A stretch of DNA of 64,000 nt from Starkeya sp. ORNL1. GTDB taxonomy: Bacteria > Pseudomonadota > Alphaproteobacteria > Rhizobiales > Xanthobacteraceae. Position 1 is the first letter of the stretch, and each line of letters starts with the position of its first letter. The stretch spans positions 2,542,001-2,606,000 of the forward strand of contig NZ_CP048834.1 in the NCBI RefSeq assembly GCF_012971745.1. Reading direction: 5' to 3'. Positions 55,573-63,117 of this stretch are shown here, in pieces. The translations under genes were made by a program, and so were the position numbers. The notes below the pieces were generated by a model. The model was not told the origin of the DNA and did not search any database. It saw only the letters and a program-made list of their open reading frames with translations.

Positions 55573-55709
55573 CATCATCCTGGACCGCCGCAGGCCGATC
55601 CCGGATCGCAGGAAGGTGATGTGCGGGATTTCATGCGATCCCGGCTCTACGGCTGCGCCGGAGCCTGTCCTCGGGCTTGCCAGAGGCAAGACCCGTGGGG
55701 CCGGGATGC
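55573..55709. repeat. Diverged palindromic repeat, family B, with extra inner hairpin
   Basis: CCGATCCCGGATCGC and GCGATCCCGGCTC are recognisable family B arms. CGGGCTTGCCAGAGGCAAGACCCG is an added inner palindrome before GGCCGGGATGCC. The outer arms are less well kept than in other copies. Confidence 0.65.
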
Positions 55710-55728
55710 CGCCAACTGGAAGGAGAAT

Positions 55729-56007
55729 CTACTCCGCCGCGATGGCGAGAGGATGCACGTGCTCGTGCGGCTGCGCGTGCTCGTGGGAATGGACGTGCGC
55801 GACCGGGCACTCCAGCGGGCAGGCGCCGCAGCCGGCGCCCAGCGCCTGGTCGATGATGCCGCGAATGGTGCGCGCGCAGCGCCCGCATTGCGGGCTGCAG
55901 CCGAGGCAGCGATAGACTTGGCCAGCGGTGCGCACGCCCGCATCCGGGTTCGCGACCGCGTCGCGCACCTGACGATCCGACAGCACGTTGCAGGAACAGA
56001 CGATCAT
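55729..56007 (-). CDS. bfd: Bacterioferritin-associated ferredoxin (Bfd) with His-rich tail
   Basis: A 92-residue [2Fe-2S] protein. The ligands are CSC at residues 4-6 and the CSPQCGRC group, as in Bfd, which donates electrons to bacterioferritin to release iron. The C-terminal 30 residues add two more Cys pairs (GCGACPLECP) and a His-rich run HVHSHEHAQPHEHVHP absent from short Bfd proteins. This tail could bind additional metal. A perfect Irr box lies 30 bases before the start, so the gene should respond to iron or haem. Confidence 0.88.
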   Translation of the reverse strand: MIVCSCNVLSDRQVRDAVANPDAGVRTAGQVYRCLGCSPQCGRCARTIRGIIDQALGAGCGACPLECPVAHVHSHEHAQPHEHVHPLAIAAE

Positions 56008-56036
56008 CGAGACGCAAAACCGAAAGTGATCAGCTC

Positions 56037-56053
56037 TTTAGAATTGCTCTAAA
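56037..56053. promoter_or_regulatory. Irr-box-like element before bfd
   Basis: TTTAGAATTGCTCTAAA matches TTTAGA-N5-TCTAAA exactly. It lies 30 bases upstream of the bfd start, at a position expected to overlap the promoter. Confidence 0.8.
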
Positions 56054-56231
56054 GTTGTGCCTTCTCTTTGTTTCTCGCGCTATTGGGCGTCGACGTCAAC
56101 CGGCAAAAAGCAATGGTGCGATAGGTTGGGGCGATTATTCACGCATCCGTGCTTCAATGTTTTTATCTATTCTAGACTGGGCGGCCGGCTTTGCATGACA
56201 TCACTGCAAAACGGCACGGACGGCGGCCCGC

Positions 56232-56867
56232 TTATTTGGAAGCGCTCAAAACTGGAGCACCCAAGGGACGCGGTCGAATCGGGGGAATGGCGTCGCTGCT
56301 CAGCCGCGCGAACAACAGATGGTCCTGCCACACGCCATTGATGCAGAGATATTCCCGCCCATAACCTTCGCGCACGAAGCCGGCGCTCTCCAGCAGGCGG
56401 ATGGAGGGGACATTGCTTGGCAGGCACGCCGCCTCGATGCGCCGCAGCCCCAGCGAGCCATGGGCGAAGGGCAGTAGCGCGCCGACCGCAGCGCTCATAT
56501 AGCCGCGGCCGGCATGGGGGGCGCCCATCCAGTAGCCGAGGCTCGCGGTCTGCGCGACGCCGCGCCGCACGTTCGACAGCGTTAACCCGCCGAGCAGCAT
56601 GCGATCGACCGAGCGGAAGATGAGGAAGGGATAGGCCTGGTCCTCGCGGGCATCGCGCACATAACGCCGCACGCGGCGGCGGAAGGCGCCGCGGGTAAGG
56701 TCATGCACCGGCCAGACCGGCTCCCATGGCGTGAGAAACGCCCGGCTCTGCTCGCGCAGCGCCGCCCAGGCGGCATAGTCCGCCATTTGCGGGGCGCGCA
56801 ACACGACCCCGGCACCTTCGATGAGCGAGGGCGGATCAGGCCAGGCGACGGTGCGGAACAGAGCCAT
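56232..56867 (-). CDS. GNAT-family N-acetyltransferase (RimJ-like)
   Basis: A 211-residue acetyltransferase. It begins its domain with GAGVVLRAPQMADYAAWAAL, has IFRSVDRMLLGGLTLSNV, the acetyl-CoA-binding PHAGRGYMSAAVGALLPFA, and SIRLLESAGFVREGYGREYL. Relatives acetylate the N-terminal Ala of ribosomal protein S5 (RimJ) or other amines. It follows the M16 protease gene by 27 bases in the same direction and is probably part of the thrC transcript. The C-terminal 25 residues are unstructured. Confidence 0.88.
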   Translation of the reverse strand: MALFRTVAWPDPPSLIEGAGVVLRAPQMADYAAWAALREQSRAFLTPWEPVWPVHDLTRGAFRRRVRRYVRDAREDQAYPFLIFRSVDRMLLGGLTLSNVRRGVAQTASLGYWMGAPHAGRGYMSAAVGALLPFAHGSLGLRRIEAACLPSNVPSIRLLESAGFVREGYGREYLCINGVWQDHLLFARLSSDAIPPIRPRPLGAPVLSASK

Positions 56868-56894
56868 GCGACATTGCCGTGACGGCGCTTCCCC

Positions 56895-58187
56895 TTACGC
56901 CGCTTTCCGTTCCAGACGTTCCGCGATGCGTGCGGCAGATTCAAGGGCCTTGCCGGGGCCAAGCGCGGTGAAGGTCGGCCGGCCGCGCGCCAGCAGCGCC
57001 TTGCCGGCGGCCCGGGCATCCTCCAGCGTCACCGCCTCGACCTTGCCGACGATCTCCTCCAGCGGGATCGGCCGGCCGAACACCAGCATCTGCCGGGCAA
57101 GCTGGTCGGCGCGGGCGCCGGAGCTCTCCAGCGCCGCCAGCAGGCCGACCTTGGCCTGCGCCTTGGAGCGCTTCAGCTCGACCTCGGTCAGGCCGTCGAC
57201 CGCACCCTGGACCTGCTCGGTGACGACATCGACCAGTTCGCCGACATCGCCGGCGTCGGTGCCGGCATAGACGCCGAACAGCCCGGTGTCGTTATAGGCC
57301 CAGTGGAAGGAATAGACTGCGTAGCACAGGCCACGCGCCTCGCGCACTTCCTGGAACAGCCGCGAGGACATGCCGCCGCCCAGCGCATTGGTGAAGACCT
57401 GCAGCGCATGGATGCCGGGATCGCGATAGGACAGGCCTTCCAGCCCGATCAGCAGATGCGCCTGTTCGAGCTCGCGTCCGCCGCCGAGCTTGATGCCGCC
57501 CTGATAGGCCGCGATCACCGGCGAGGGCTTGGCCTCCGGCTTGAAGCTGCCGAGGTTCTTCATGGTCTCGGCGACGACCTCGTCGTGATCGACCGCGCCG
57601 GCCGCGGCGACGATGGCGCGGGGCCCGCGATAATTGCGCCCGAGATAGGTGCGCAGCTTGTCCGGGCTGAAGGAGCGCACCGTCTCCGGCGTGCCAAGGA
57701 TGGAGCGGCCGATCGGCTGGCCGGGGAAGGCACGCTCCTGGAACAGGTCGAACACCAGATCGTCCGGCGTATCGAGCGCGGCACCGATCTCCTGGACGAT
57801 GACATTATGCTCGCGCGTCAGTTCCTCCGGATCGAAGGCCGGCGCGGTGAGGATGTCGCTCAGCACGTCCAGCGCCAGCGGCACGTCCTCGCCGAGCACG
57901 CGGGCGTTATAAGAGGTGTGCTCGACGCTGGTGGCGGCATTGATGTCGCCGCCGACCGCCTCGATCTCCTCGGCGATGGCGCGGGCGGAACGGCGCGCCG
58001 TGCCCTTGAAGGCCATGTGCTCCAGCAGATGCGAGATGCCGTGCTCGTCCGCCTCTTCGTCGCGCGAGCCGGCGCCGACCCACACGCCGAGCGAGGCGGT
58101 GGCGAGGTGGCCCATGGCGTCGGTGATGACGGTGACGCCATTCTCCAGCACCGTGATGCGGGGTTCGGCCTTGAGTTCAGGCTTCAT
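56895..58187 (-). CDS. M16-family zinc metallopeptidase (processing-protease-like)
   Basis: A 430-residue protease. The inverted zinc motif HLLEHMAFKGT and the downstream Glu in ATSVEHTSYNARV are intact, so it should be catalytically active. LGVWVGAGSRDE and FPGQPIGRSILGT are family marks, and GGGMSSRLFQEVREARGLCY is the conserved C-domain motif. Related proteins act as mitochondrial-processing-peptidase-like enzymes; bacterial roles are mostly unknown. Its ATG overlaps the thrC stop by four bases, a linkage commonly seen in alphaproteobacteria. Confidence 0.93.
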   Translation of the reverse strand: MKPELKAEPRITVLENGVTVITDAMGHLATASLGVWVGAGSRDEEADEHGISHLLEHMAFKGTARRSARAIAEEIEAVGGDINAATSVEHTSYNARVLGEDVPLALDVLSDILTAPAFDPEELTREHNVIVQEIGAALDTPDDLVFDLFQERAFPGQPIGRSILGTPETVRSFSPDKLRTYLGRNYRGPRAIVAAAGAVDHDEVVAETMKNLGSFKPEAKPSPVIAAYQGGIKLGGGRELEQAHLLIGLEGLSYRDPGIHALQVFTNALGGGMSSRLFQEVREARGLCYAVYSFHWAYNDTGLFGVYAGTDAGDVGELVDVVTEQVQGAVDGLTEVELKRSKAQAKVGLLAALESSGARADQLARQMLVFGRPIPLEEIVGKVEAVTLEDARAAGKALLARGRPTFTALGPGKALESAARIAERLERKAA

Positions 58188-59596
58188 GCGGCGGTCTCCG
58201 AGGCCGCGCGGGCATGAGCGGCGATATAAGCTTCAATCGCATTGATATCATTCGGCAAGGTCGGCGTACGCTCGGGCCGCTCCATCAGGTCGGCGAGGTG
58301 CGCCGGCAGTGCCGGGCGCTCGCCGCAGGCGCGTTCCACCGCATCCGGGAACTTGGCGGGATGGGCGGTCGACAGCACCACTTGCGGGATGTGCGGATCG
58401 TGCTTCGCACGCTCGGCCACCGAGACCGCGACCGCGCTGTGCGGATCGAGCAAATAGCCGGTGTCACGCCGCACCCGGGCGATGGTCTCGGCGGTCTGCG
58501 CCTCGTCGGTGCGGCCGGCGTCGAACTCGGTGCGGATCGCCTCCAGCGCGCGGTTCGGCGGCGAGAAGGCGCCGGACTGGGTGAGCGAGGCCATCAGGCC
58601 GCGCAGCGCGCCGGCGTCGCGGTCCAGCGCCTCGAACAGCAGGCGCTCGAAATTCGAGGAGACCTGGATGTCCATGGAAGGCGAGGAGGACGGCACCACG
58701 CCCGTCACCTCATAGCGCCCGGACGACAGCGTGCGGGCAAGGATGTCGTTGACATTGGTGGCGATGACCAGCCGGTCGACCGGCAGGCCCATGCGCTTGG
58801 CGACATAGCCGGCCAGCACGTCCCCGAAATTGCCGGTCGGCACCACGAAGGAAACCGGGCGGTGCGGACTGCCGAGCGCGGCGCCAGCCACGAAATAATA
58901 GACCACCTGCGCGACGATGCGCGCCCAGTTGATCGAGTTCACCCCCGCCAGGGCCAGCCGGTCGCGGAAGGCATGGTGGTTGAACATCGCCTTCACATGG
59001 GCCTGGCAATCGTCGAACGTGCCTTCCACCGCGATGGCGTGGACATTGGGGCTGTCCACCGTCGTCATCTGCCGGCGCTGCACCTCGGAGACGCGCCCCG
59101 CCGGATAGAGGATGAAGACATCGGTGCGGGCGCTGGCGCGGAACGCATCGATCGCGGCGCTGCCGGTGTCGCCCGAAGTGGCACCGACAATGGTGGCACG
59201 CGTGCCGCGCTCGGCCAGCACATGATCCATCATGCGGCCGAGCAGTTGCATAGCCACGTCCTTGAAGGCGAGCGTCGGGCCGTGGAACAGCTCCAGCACG
59301 AAGCGGTTCGGCGCGATCTGCACCAGCGGCGTCACCGCCTCATGGCGGAAGCTCGCATAGGCCTCGTCCAGCATCGGCTTCAGCACCGCGGGCGCGAACG
59401 CCGCGTCGGTGAAGGGAGCGATGATGCGATGGGCAATGTCGGCATACGGCTTGCCGGCAAGGCGCGCGATCTCATCCGGGCGCAGCGCCGGATAGGCTTC
59501 GGGCAGATAGAGTCCACCGTCGCGGGCGAGACCGGCGAGCAGCGCGTCGGAAAAAGCGAGGACAGGCGCCTCGCCGCGTGTGGAAACGTAGCGCAA
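58184..59596 (-). CDS. thrC: Threonine synthase
   Basis: A 470-residue PLP enzyme that makes threonine from O-phosphohomoserine. ELFHGPTLAFKDVAMQLLG holds the Lys that binds PLP, and GATSGDTGSAAIDAF and FVVPTGNFGDVLAGYVAKRM bind phosphate and cofactor. The start is placed at TTG 59596, six bases after AGGAGG, giving the usual RYVSTRGEAP N-terminus. GTG 59614 would add six residues and lies inside an inverted repeat. It heads a thrC-M16-GNAT unit. Confidence 0.93.
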   Translation of the reverse strand: MRYVSTRGEAPVLAFSDALLAGLARDGGLYLPEAYPALRPDEIARLAGKPYADIAHRIIAPFTDAAFAPAVLKPMLDEAYASFRHEAVTPLVQIAPNRFVLELFHGPTLAFKDVAMQLLGRMMDHVLAERGTRATIVGATSGDTGSAAIDAFRASARTDVFILYPAGRVSEVQRRQMTTVDSPNVHAIAVEGTFDDCQAHVKAMFNHHAFRDRLALAGVNSINWARIVAQVVYYFVAGAALGSPHRPVSFVVPTGNFGDVLAGYVAKRMGLPVDRLVIATNVNDILARTLSSGRYEVTGVVPSSSPSMDIQVSSNFERLLFEALDRDAGALRGLMASLTQSGAFSPPNRALEAIRTEFDAGRTDEAQTAETIARVRRDTGYLLDPHSAVAVSVAERAKHDPHIPQVVLSTAHPAKFPDAVERACGERPALPAHLADLMERPERTPTLPNDINAIEAYIAAHARAASETAA

Positions 59597-59611
59597 CGGC
59601 GCCTCCTGGAT

Positions 59612-59658
59612 CACGTCCTATGAATGTGGATCGCGCCGCTCCAAATTCATAGGACGTG
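59612..59658. repeat. 14-bp-arm inverted repeat in the thrC leader
   Basis: CACGTCCTATGAAT (59612-59625) is perfectly mirrored by ATTCATAGGACGTG (59645-59658). It lies about 16 bases before the thrC start and may be a leader hairpin or a widespread repeat element. Confidence 0.8.
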
Positions 59659-59677
59659 GTCGATTCTATAAGTCGAA

Positions 59678-59718
59678 GCATGGCGCCGAAAACCGCTTCG
59701 CACGTTTCGGCGCCATGC
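59678..59718. repeat. Second inverted repeat upstream of thrC
   Basis: GCATGGCGCCGAAA (59678-59691) pairs perfectly with TTTCGGCGCCATGC (59705-59718) across 13 bases. It may form part of the same repeat element as 59612-59658. Confidence 0.8.
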
Positions 59719-59805
59719 GTCGGGGAAAGTCGCGGCAAACTAGTTGCGGCGGGGGTTTGAAGCAAGGCGGATGGCCTGGCGTCAAGACAGGCCGTCAACC
59801 TGGCC

Positions 59806-59910
59806 GGATCCTTCGAGGCTTGGGCTTTGCCCGAGCACCTCGGGATGACGTCGCTTTCCAGATACCACGTCATCCTGAGGTGCGAGCGGTAGCGAGCCTC
59901 GAAGGATGCT
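59806..59910. repeat. Palindromic intergenic repeat, family A
   Basis: GGATCCTTCGAGGCTTGGGC..GCACCTCGGGATGACG and CGTCATCCTGAGGTGCGAGC..GCCTCGAAGGATGC. It lies between thrC and the SURF1 gene, just beyond the SURF1 stop. Confidence 0.88.
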
Positions 59911-59923
59911 CAAGCCCAGCGCC

Positions 59924-60712
59924 TCACTCCGATGCCGTCAGGCCCGCCGTCCCCTCGTCGTCTCGCGGGCGCCGCAGCCGGGCGAAGGCGAAGGCGGCGA
60001 ACACGCCGACCAGCGTCGCGGCGAGGCCGAACCAGGTGAGGGCATATTCCAGATGGCGGTTCGGGAAGGTCACCTTCGTCAGCCCGCCGACCGGCAGGCC
60101 GCCGGGGTTGGGCGTCGCATCGGCGTCGATGATGAACGGCGCCACCCGCAAAAGCCCCTTCGCCGCGGCGATGGCGTCGGGGTCGCGGGTGTACCAGGTA
60201 TCCTTGGCCGGGTCGTTCTCGGGCGTGAACAGCCCCTCCTCCTCCGGCATGCGCAGCAGGCCGGTGATCGTCATCGGCCCATCGACCTGGCCCTCCAGCC
60301 GGGTGGCGGGCGCCTTGCGATCCAGCGGGACGAAGCCGCGATTGACGAGGATGGCGGCGCCGTCCGGCTGCACCAGCGGCGTCAGCACCCAATAGCCGGG
60401 GCCACCACCGGAACCGTCCGGGGCGGCGTCGATCAGTGCATAGACCTGCACTTCCTTGTCATTGTGCAGCCGACCGGTCGCGGTGACATGGCGGTATTCA
60501 TCGGCGTCATAGGTCACGCCGGACCAGTCCGGCTCGGCTGGGGCCGGCTGGGCCGGCTGATGCACCCGCGCCTCGACGGTGGCGATGAGCCCCTGTTTCC
60601 AGGCGAGGCGCTCAAGCTGCCAGGCGCCGAGCCCGATGAGGATGGCAAGGCACGGCAGCACCAGCAGCGCCGGCGCCAGCAGCGAACGCAGCGCCGCGCC
60701 GCGCGTGCTCAC
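59924..60712 (-). CDS. SURF1-family cytochrome oxidase assembly protein
   Basis: A 262-residue membrane protein with one helix near each end. GLGAWQLERLAWKQGLIATV is the N-terminal signature. The periplasmic part has GPGYWVLTPL and ILVNRGFVPLDR, and NRHLEYALTWFGLAATL is the C-terminal helix. SURF1 helps insert haem a into oxidase subunit I. It follows the DUF983 gene with a 4-base overlap and closes the leftward cta cluster. Confidence 0.93.
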   Translation of the reverse strand: MSTRGAALRSLLAPALLVLPCLAILIGLGAWQLERLAWKQGLIATVEARVHQPAQPAPAEPDWSGVTYDADEYRHVTATGRLHNDKEVQVYALIDAAPDGSGGGPGYWVLTPLVQPDGAAILVNRGFVPLDRKAPATRLEGQVDGPMTITGLLRMPEEEGLFTPENDPAKDTWYTRDPDAIAAAKGLLRVAPFIIDADATPNPGGLPVGGLTKVTFPNRHLEYALTWFGLAATLVGVFAAFAFARLRRPRDDEGTAGLTASE

Positions 60713-61140
60713 GCATCACCCTTGCTGGGTTCACCGGTATCGAGACGTCCCGTATCGAGACGTCCCGTATCGAGACGTCCCTCTTGCGCGCGCTTGGAAT
60801 ATTGCAGCGCGATCAAGGTCGCTTTCAGCGGCCGCAGCAGGCCGAGCGTCGAGATCAGCACCAGCGGGGTCCACAACAGCGCGTGCACCCAGAAGGGTGG
60901 CGACCAGGTGAGCTCGACCCACAAGGCGAGGCCGACCACCAGCGAGCCGGCGGCGAGGATGATGAACACCACCGGACCGTCGCCGGAATCGTCGAAGCTG
61001 TAGTCGAGCCCGCAGCTCTGGCAGCTCGGGGCGACATGCAGGAAGCCATCGAACAGCTTGCCGCGGCCGCAGCGCGGGCAGCGGCAGGAAAGACCGGCGG
61101 CATAAGGCGATACGCCGGTGTGATAGGGCTGGAGATCCAT
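60709..61140 (-). CDS. DUF983 membrane protein with C-terminal 5-residue tandem repeat
   Basis: A 143-residue protein. The N-terminus has two CxxC pairs (CRCPRCGRGKLF and CQSCGLDYSF) suggesting a small metal-binding knot. Two transmembrane helices follow (VVFIILAAGSLVVGLALWV and the next). The tail contains three exact copies of GRLDT encoded by a 15-bp tandem repeat. DUF983 genes are regularly found between ctaE and SURF1 in alphaproteobacteria, so a role in oxidase assembly is likely though unproven. Confidence 0.88.
   Translation of the reverse strand: MDLQPYHTGVSPYAAGLSCRCPRCGRGKLFDGFLHVAPSCQSCGLDYSFDDSGDGPVVFIILAAGSLVVGLALWVELTWSPPFWVHALLWTPLVLISTLGLLRPLKATLIALQYSKRAQEGRLDTGRLDTGRLDTGEPSKGDA
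60736..60780. repeat. 15-bp tandem repeat, three copies, in frame
   Basis: GGTATCGAGACGTCC followed by two copies of CGTATCGAGACGTCC. Because the unit is a multiple of three, it lengthens the DUF983 protein by repeated GRLDT without breaking the frame. Copy number probably varies. Confidence 0.95.
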
Positions 61141-61230
61141 GCGCGCTGTTCTACTCCTCGATGGAAGCAGCGCAAACGAAAACGGGGCGGCTGATAGCCG
61201 CCCCGCTTGAACTGATCGCGAGCTTTATCT

Positions 61231-62070
61231 TCAGTGTGCCGAGGGCACGCCGCCGCCCCACACATAGATGAAGGTGAAGAGGAACAGCCACACCACGTCG
61301 ACGAAGTGCCAGTACCAGGCGGCCGCCTCGAAGCCGAAATGATGCGTCGGGGTGAAGTGCCCGGCGTAGAGCCGGCCGAGGCACACTGCGAGGAAGATGG
61401 TGCCGACGATGACGTGGAAGCCGTGGAAGCCGGTCGCCATGAAGAAGGTGGCGCCGTAGATGTTGCCGGAGAACGAGAAGGTGGCGTGGCTGTACTCGTA
61501 GGCCTGGCAGATCGAGAACAGCACGCCGAGGATCACCGTGCACCACAGGCCCCACTTCGCCGACTGGCGATCGCCATGCACGAGGGCGTGGTGGGCCCAG
61601 GTGAGCGTGGTGCCGGAGGTGAGCAGGATCAGCGTGTTGAGCAGCGGCAGGTGCCAGGGATCGAAGGTCTCGATGCCCTTGGGCGGCCAGTGCCCGCCGG
61701 TGAACTCGGCGCGGGTGAAGTTGATCGCCTCGCCGGCATAGATGGAGGCGTCGAAGAAGGCCCAGAACCAGGCGACGAAGAACATCACCTCGGAGGCGAT
61801 GAACAGGATCATGCCATAGCGGTAGCTGAGCTGCACGACCCGCGTATGCAGGCCCTTGTATTCGGCCTCGCGGATGATGTCCCGCCACCAGGCCACCATG
61901 GTGTAGATGACGCCGGCGAGACCGGCGAGGAACACCAGCATGGTGAGCTGGCCGTGCATCCAGAACACGGCGCCGACCGCCATGATGAAGGCGAACACCG
62001 ACACGACGAACGGCCACGGGCTCGGATCGACGATGTGGTAGTCGTGGTGCTTGGCGTGGGCCTCGGCCAT
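61231..62070 (-). CDS. ctaE: Cytochrome c oxidase subunit III
   Basis: A 279-residue protein with seven membrane helices. [20 protein letters not shown] is the usual start, with [16 protein letters not shown] and [19 protein letters not shown] as conserved helices, and [17 protein letters not shown] at the end. It supports proton uptake in the aa3-type oxidase. ATG 62070 follows GGAGAG; the longer frame to 62124 is not used. Subunits I and II are not in the window and probably lie beyond ctaB. Confidence 0.96.
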   Translation of the reverse strand: MAEAHAKHHDYHIVDPSPWPFVVSVFAFIMAVGAVFWMHGQLTMLVFLAGLAGVIYTMVAWWRDIIREAEYKGLHTRVVQLSYRYGMILFIASEVMFFVAWFWAFFDASIYAGEAINFTRAEFTGGHWPPKGIETFDPWHLPLLNTLILLTSGTTLTWAHHALVHGDRQSAKWGLWCTVILGVLFSICQAYEYSHATFSFSGNIYGATFFMATGFHGFHVIVGTIFLAVCLGRLYAGHFTPTHHFGFEAAAWYWHFVDVVWLFLFTFIYVWGGGVPSAH

Positions 62071-62171
62071 GGGTCGCGCTCTCCGTTCCGTCTCTTCTCT
62101 AGCGGGCCGTCCCGGCGGCCGCAATGTGTCGAACTGCCCTTGCTACCCGCGTCACAGAAGCGCGTATCCCA

Positions 62172-62225
62172 AGGATCACCAGAGGGCCCTGGGTCACAAG
62201 GGGGCCTTGGGTCACAAGGGGGCCT
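62172..62225. repeat. 18-bp tandem repeat at the ctaG 3' end
   Basis: Two identical units TGGGTCACAAGGGGGCCT (62190-62207 and 62208-62225) and a diverged third (62172-62189). The ctaG stop codon is inside the rightmost unit, so each copy repeats the last codons and the stop, as in groEL. Confidence 0.9.
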
Positions 62226-62859
62226 TGGCCGGCGGGGTCGAGGCCGCCTCGCCCGACGCCACGGGCGCGGCTTTGGCGAAGAAGGTGTAGGATAAGGTGA
62301 TGGACTTCACCCCCGCCATCTCCGAATCGTCGGCCATCGACGGATCGACGAAGAAGACGACCGGCATCTCCACGCTCTCGCCCGGCTTCAGTGTCTGCTC
62401 CGTGAAGCAGAAGCACTGCAGCTTGTTGAAATAGGAGCCGACCGCGCCGGGCGTGACATTGTAGGTCGCGGTCCCGGTGGTCGGCGTCGAGCCGCGATTG
62501 GTGACGCGGAAATAGGCGAGCTTGGTCTCGCCGAGCCGGACCTGCACCGAGCCGACATCCGGCTGGAAGTTCCAGGCCAGGCCGGGCGCGACGTTGGAAT
62601 CGAACCGCACCTGCACGGTGCGCGCCAGTTCCTTTTCCGGCGCCTTGGTGGCGACGCGGGTGGTACCGGCAAAGCCGGTGACCTGGCAGAGCATCTGGTA
62701 GAGCGGAACCGCGGCATAGGCGGCGCCGACCATGGCGACGACGAACGCGGCGCAGGCCAGGCCCACCAGCCGATGGCGACCGGCCGAGGCGACGGGCGCG
62801 CGAGGCGCCGCATGCGGGGCCTCTGTGGGGGCGGCGTCGGGGGGCATCTCTTCGCTCAT
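62212..62859 (-). CDS. ctaG: Cytochrome c oxidase assembly protein CtaG (Cox11)
   Basis: A 215-residue protein with a cytoplasmic N-terminus, one transmembrane helix (about residues 28-50) and a periplasmic copper-binding domain. The two Cys of KLQCFCFTEQTLKPGE bind copper, and MPVVFFVDPSMADD is conserved. It delivers copper to the CuB site of subunit I. The tail after FFAKAAPVASGEA is variable and ends inside an 18-bp tandem repeat. Confidence 0.95.
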   Translation of the reverse strand: MSEEMPPDAAPTEAPHAAPRAPVASAGRHRLVGLACAAFVVAMVGAAYAAVPLYQMLCQVTGFAGTTRVATKAPEKELARTVQVRFDSNVAPGLAWNFQPDVGSVQVRLGETKLAYFRVTNRGSTPTTGTATYNVTPGAVGSYFNKLQCFCFTEQTLKPGESVEMPVVFFVDPSMADDSEMAGVKSITLSYTFFAKAAPVASGEAASTPPAKAPL

Positions 62860-62881
62860 CGCTTCCTCACACGGCTCCGTC

Positions 62882-63091
62882 TCACATCGGCCGGTTCAGG
62901 ACGACGCCCGGGCCGAGCTTGACGATGGTGACGATGTAGAACAGCAGGCACAGCGCGCCGAGGGTGAGCGCGATGGCACGCGAGCGGGCGCGGCGGCGGC
63001 GCTGCTGCACGTCGGTCAGCGTCACATAGTCGACGATCTCGATCTCGTGCGGGTTCTTCGGCTCGCGCTTGGTGGTGTCGTTGTCGGTCAT
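62882..63091 (-). CDS. Small single-helix protein of the cta cluster (CoxF-like)
   Basis: A 69-residue protein. A charged N-terminus with KEPKNPHEIEIVDYVTLTDV and a basic RRRRARSRAIAL precede one transmembrane helix (TLGALCLLFYIVTIVKLGP). Small proteins of this type sit between ctaB and ctaG in many alphaproteobacteria. ATG 63091 follows GGGGA; an upstream GTG at 63121 overlaps the ctaB stop and is also possible. Its function in oxidase assembly is not established. Confidence 0.8.
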   Translation of the reverse strand: MTDNDTTKREPKNPHEIEIVDYVTLTDVQQRRRRARSRAIALTLGALCLLFYIVTIVKLGPGVVLNRPM

Positions 63092-63117
63092 GGCGGTCCC
63101 CGCGGTCAGCATGGCGC

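Noticed and set aside
59597..59614. thrC start at GTG 59614
   Set aside because: TTG 59596 has AGGAGG at ideal spacing and gives the family N-terminus; the GTG lies inside a hairpin.
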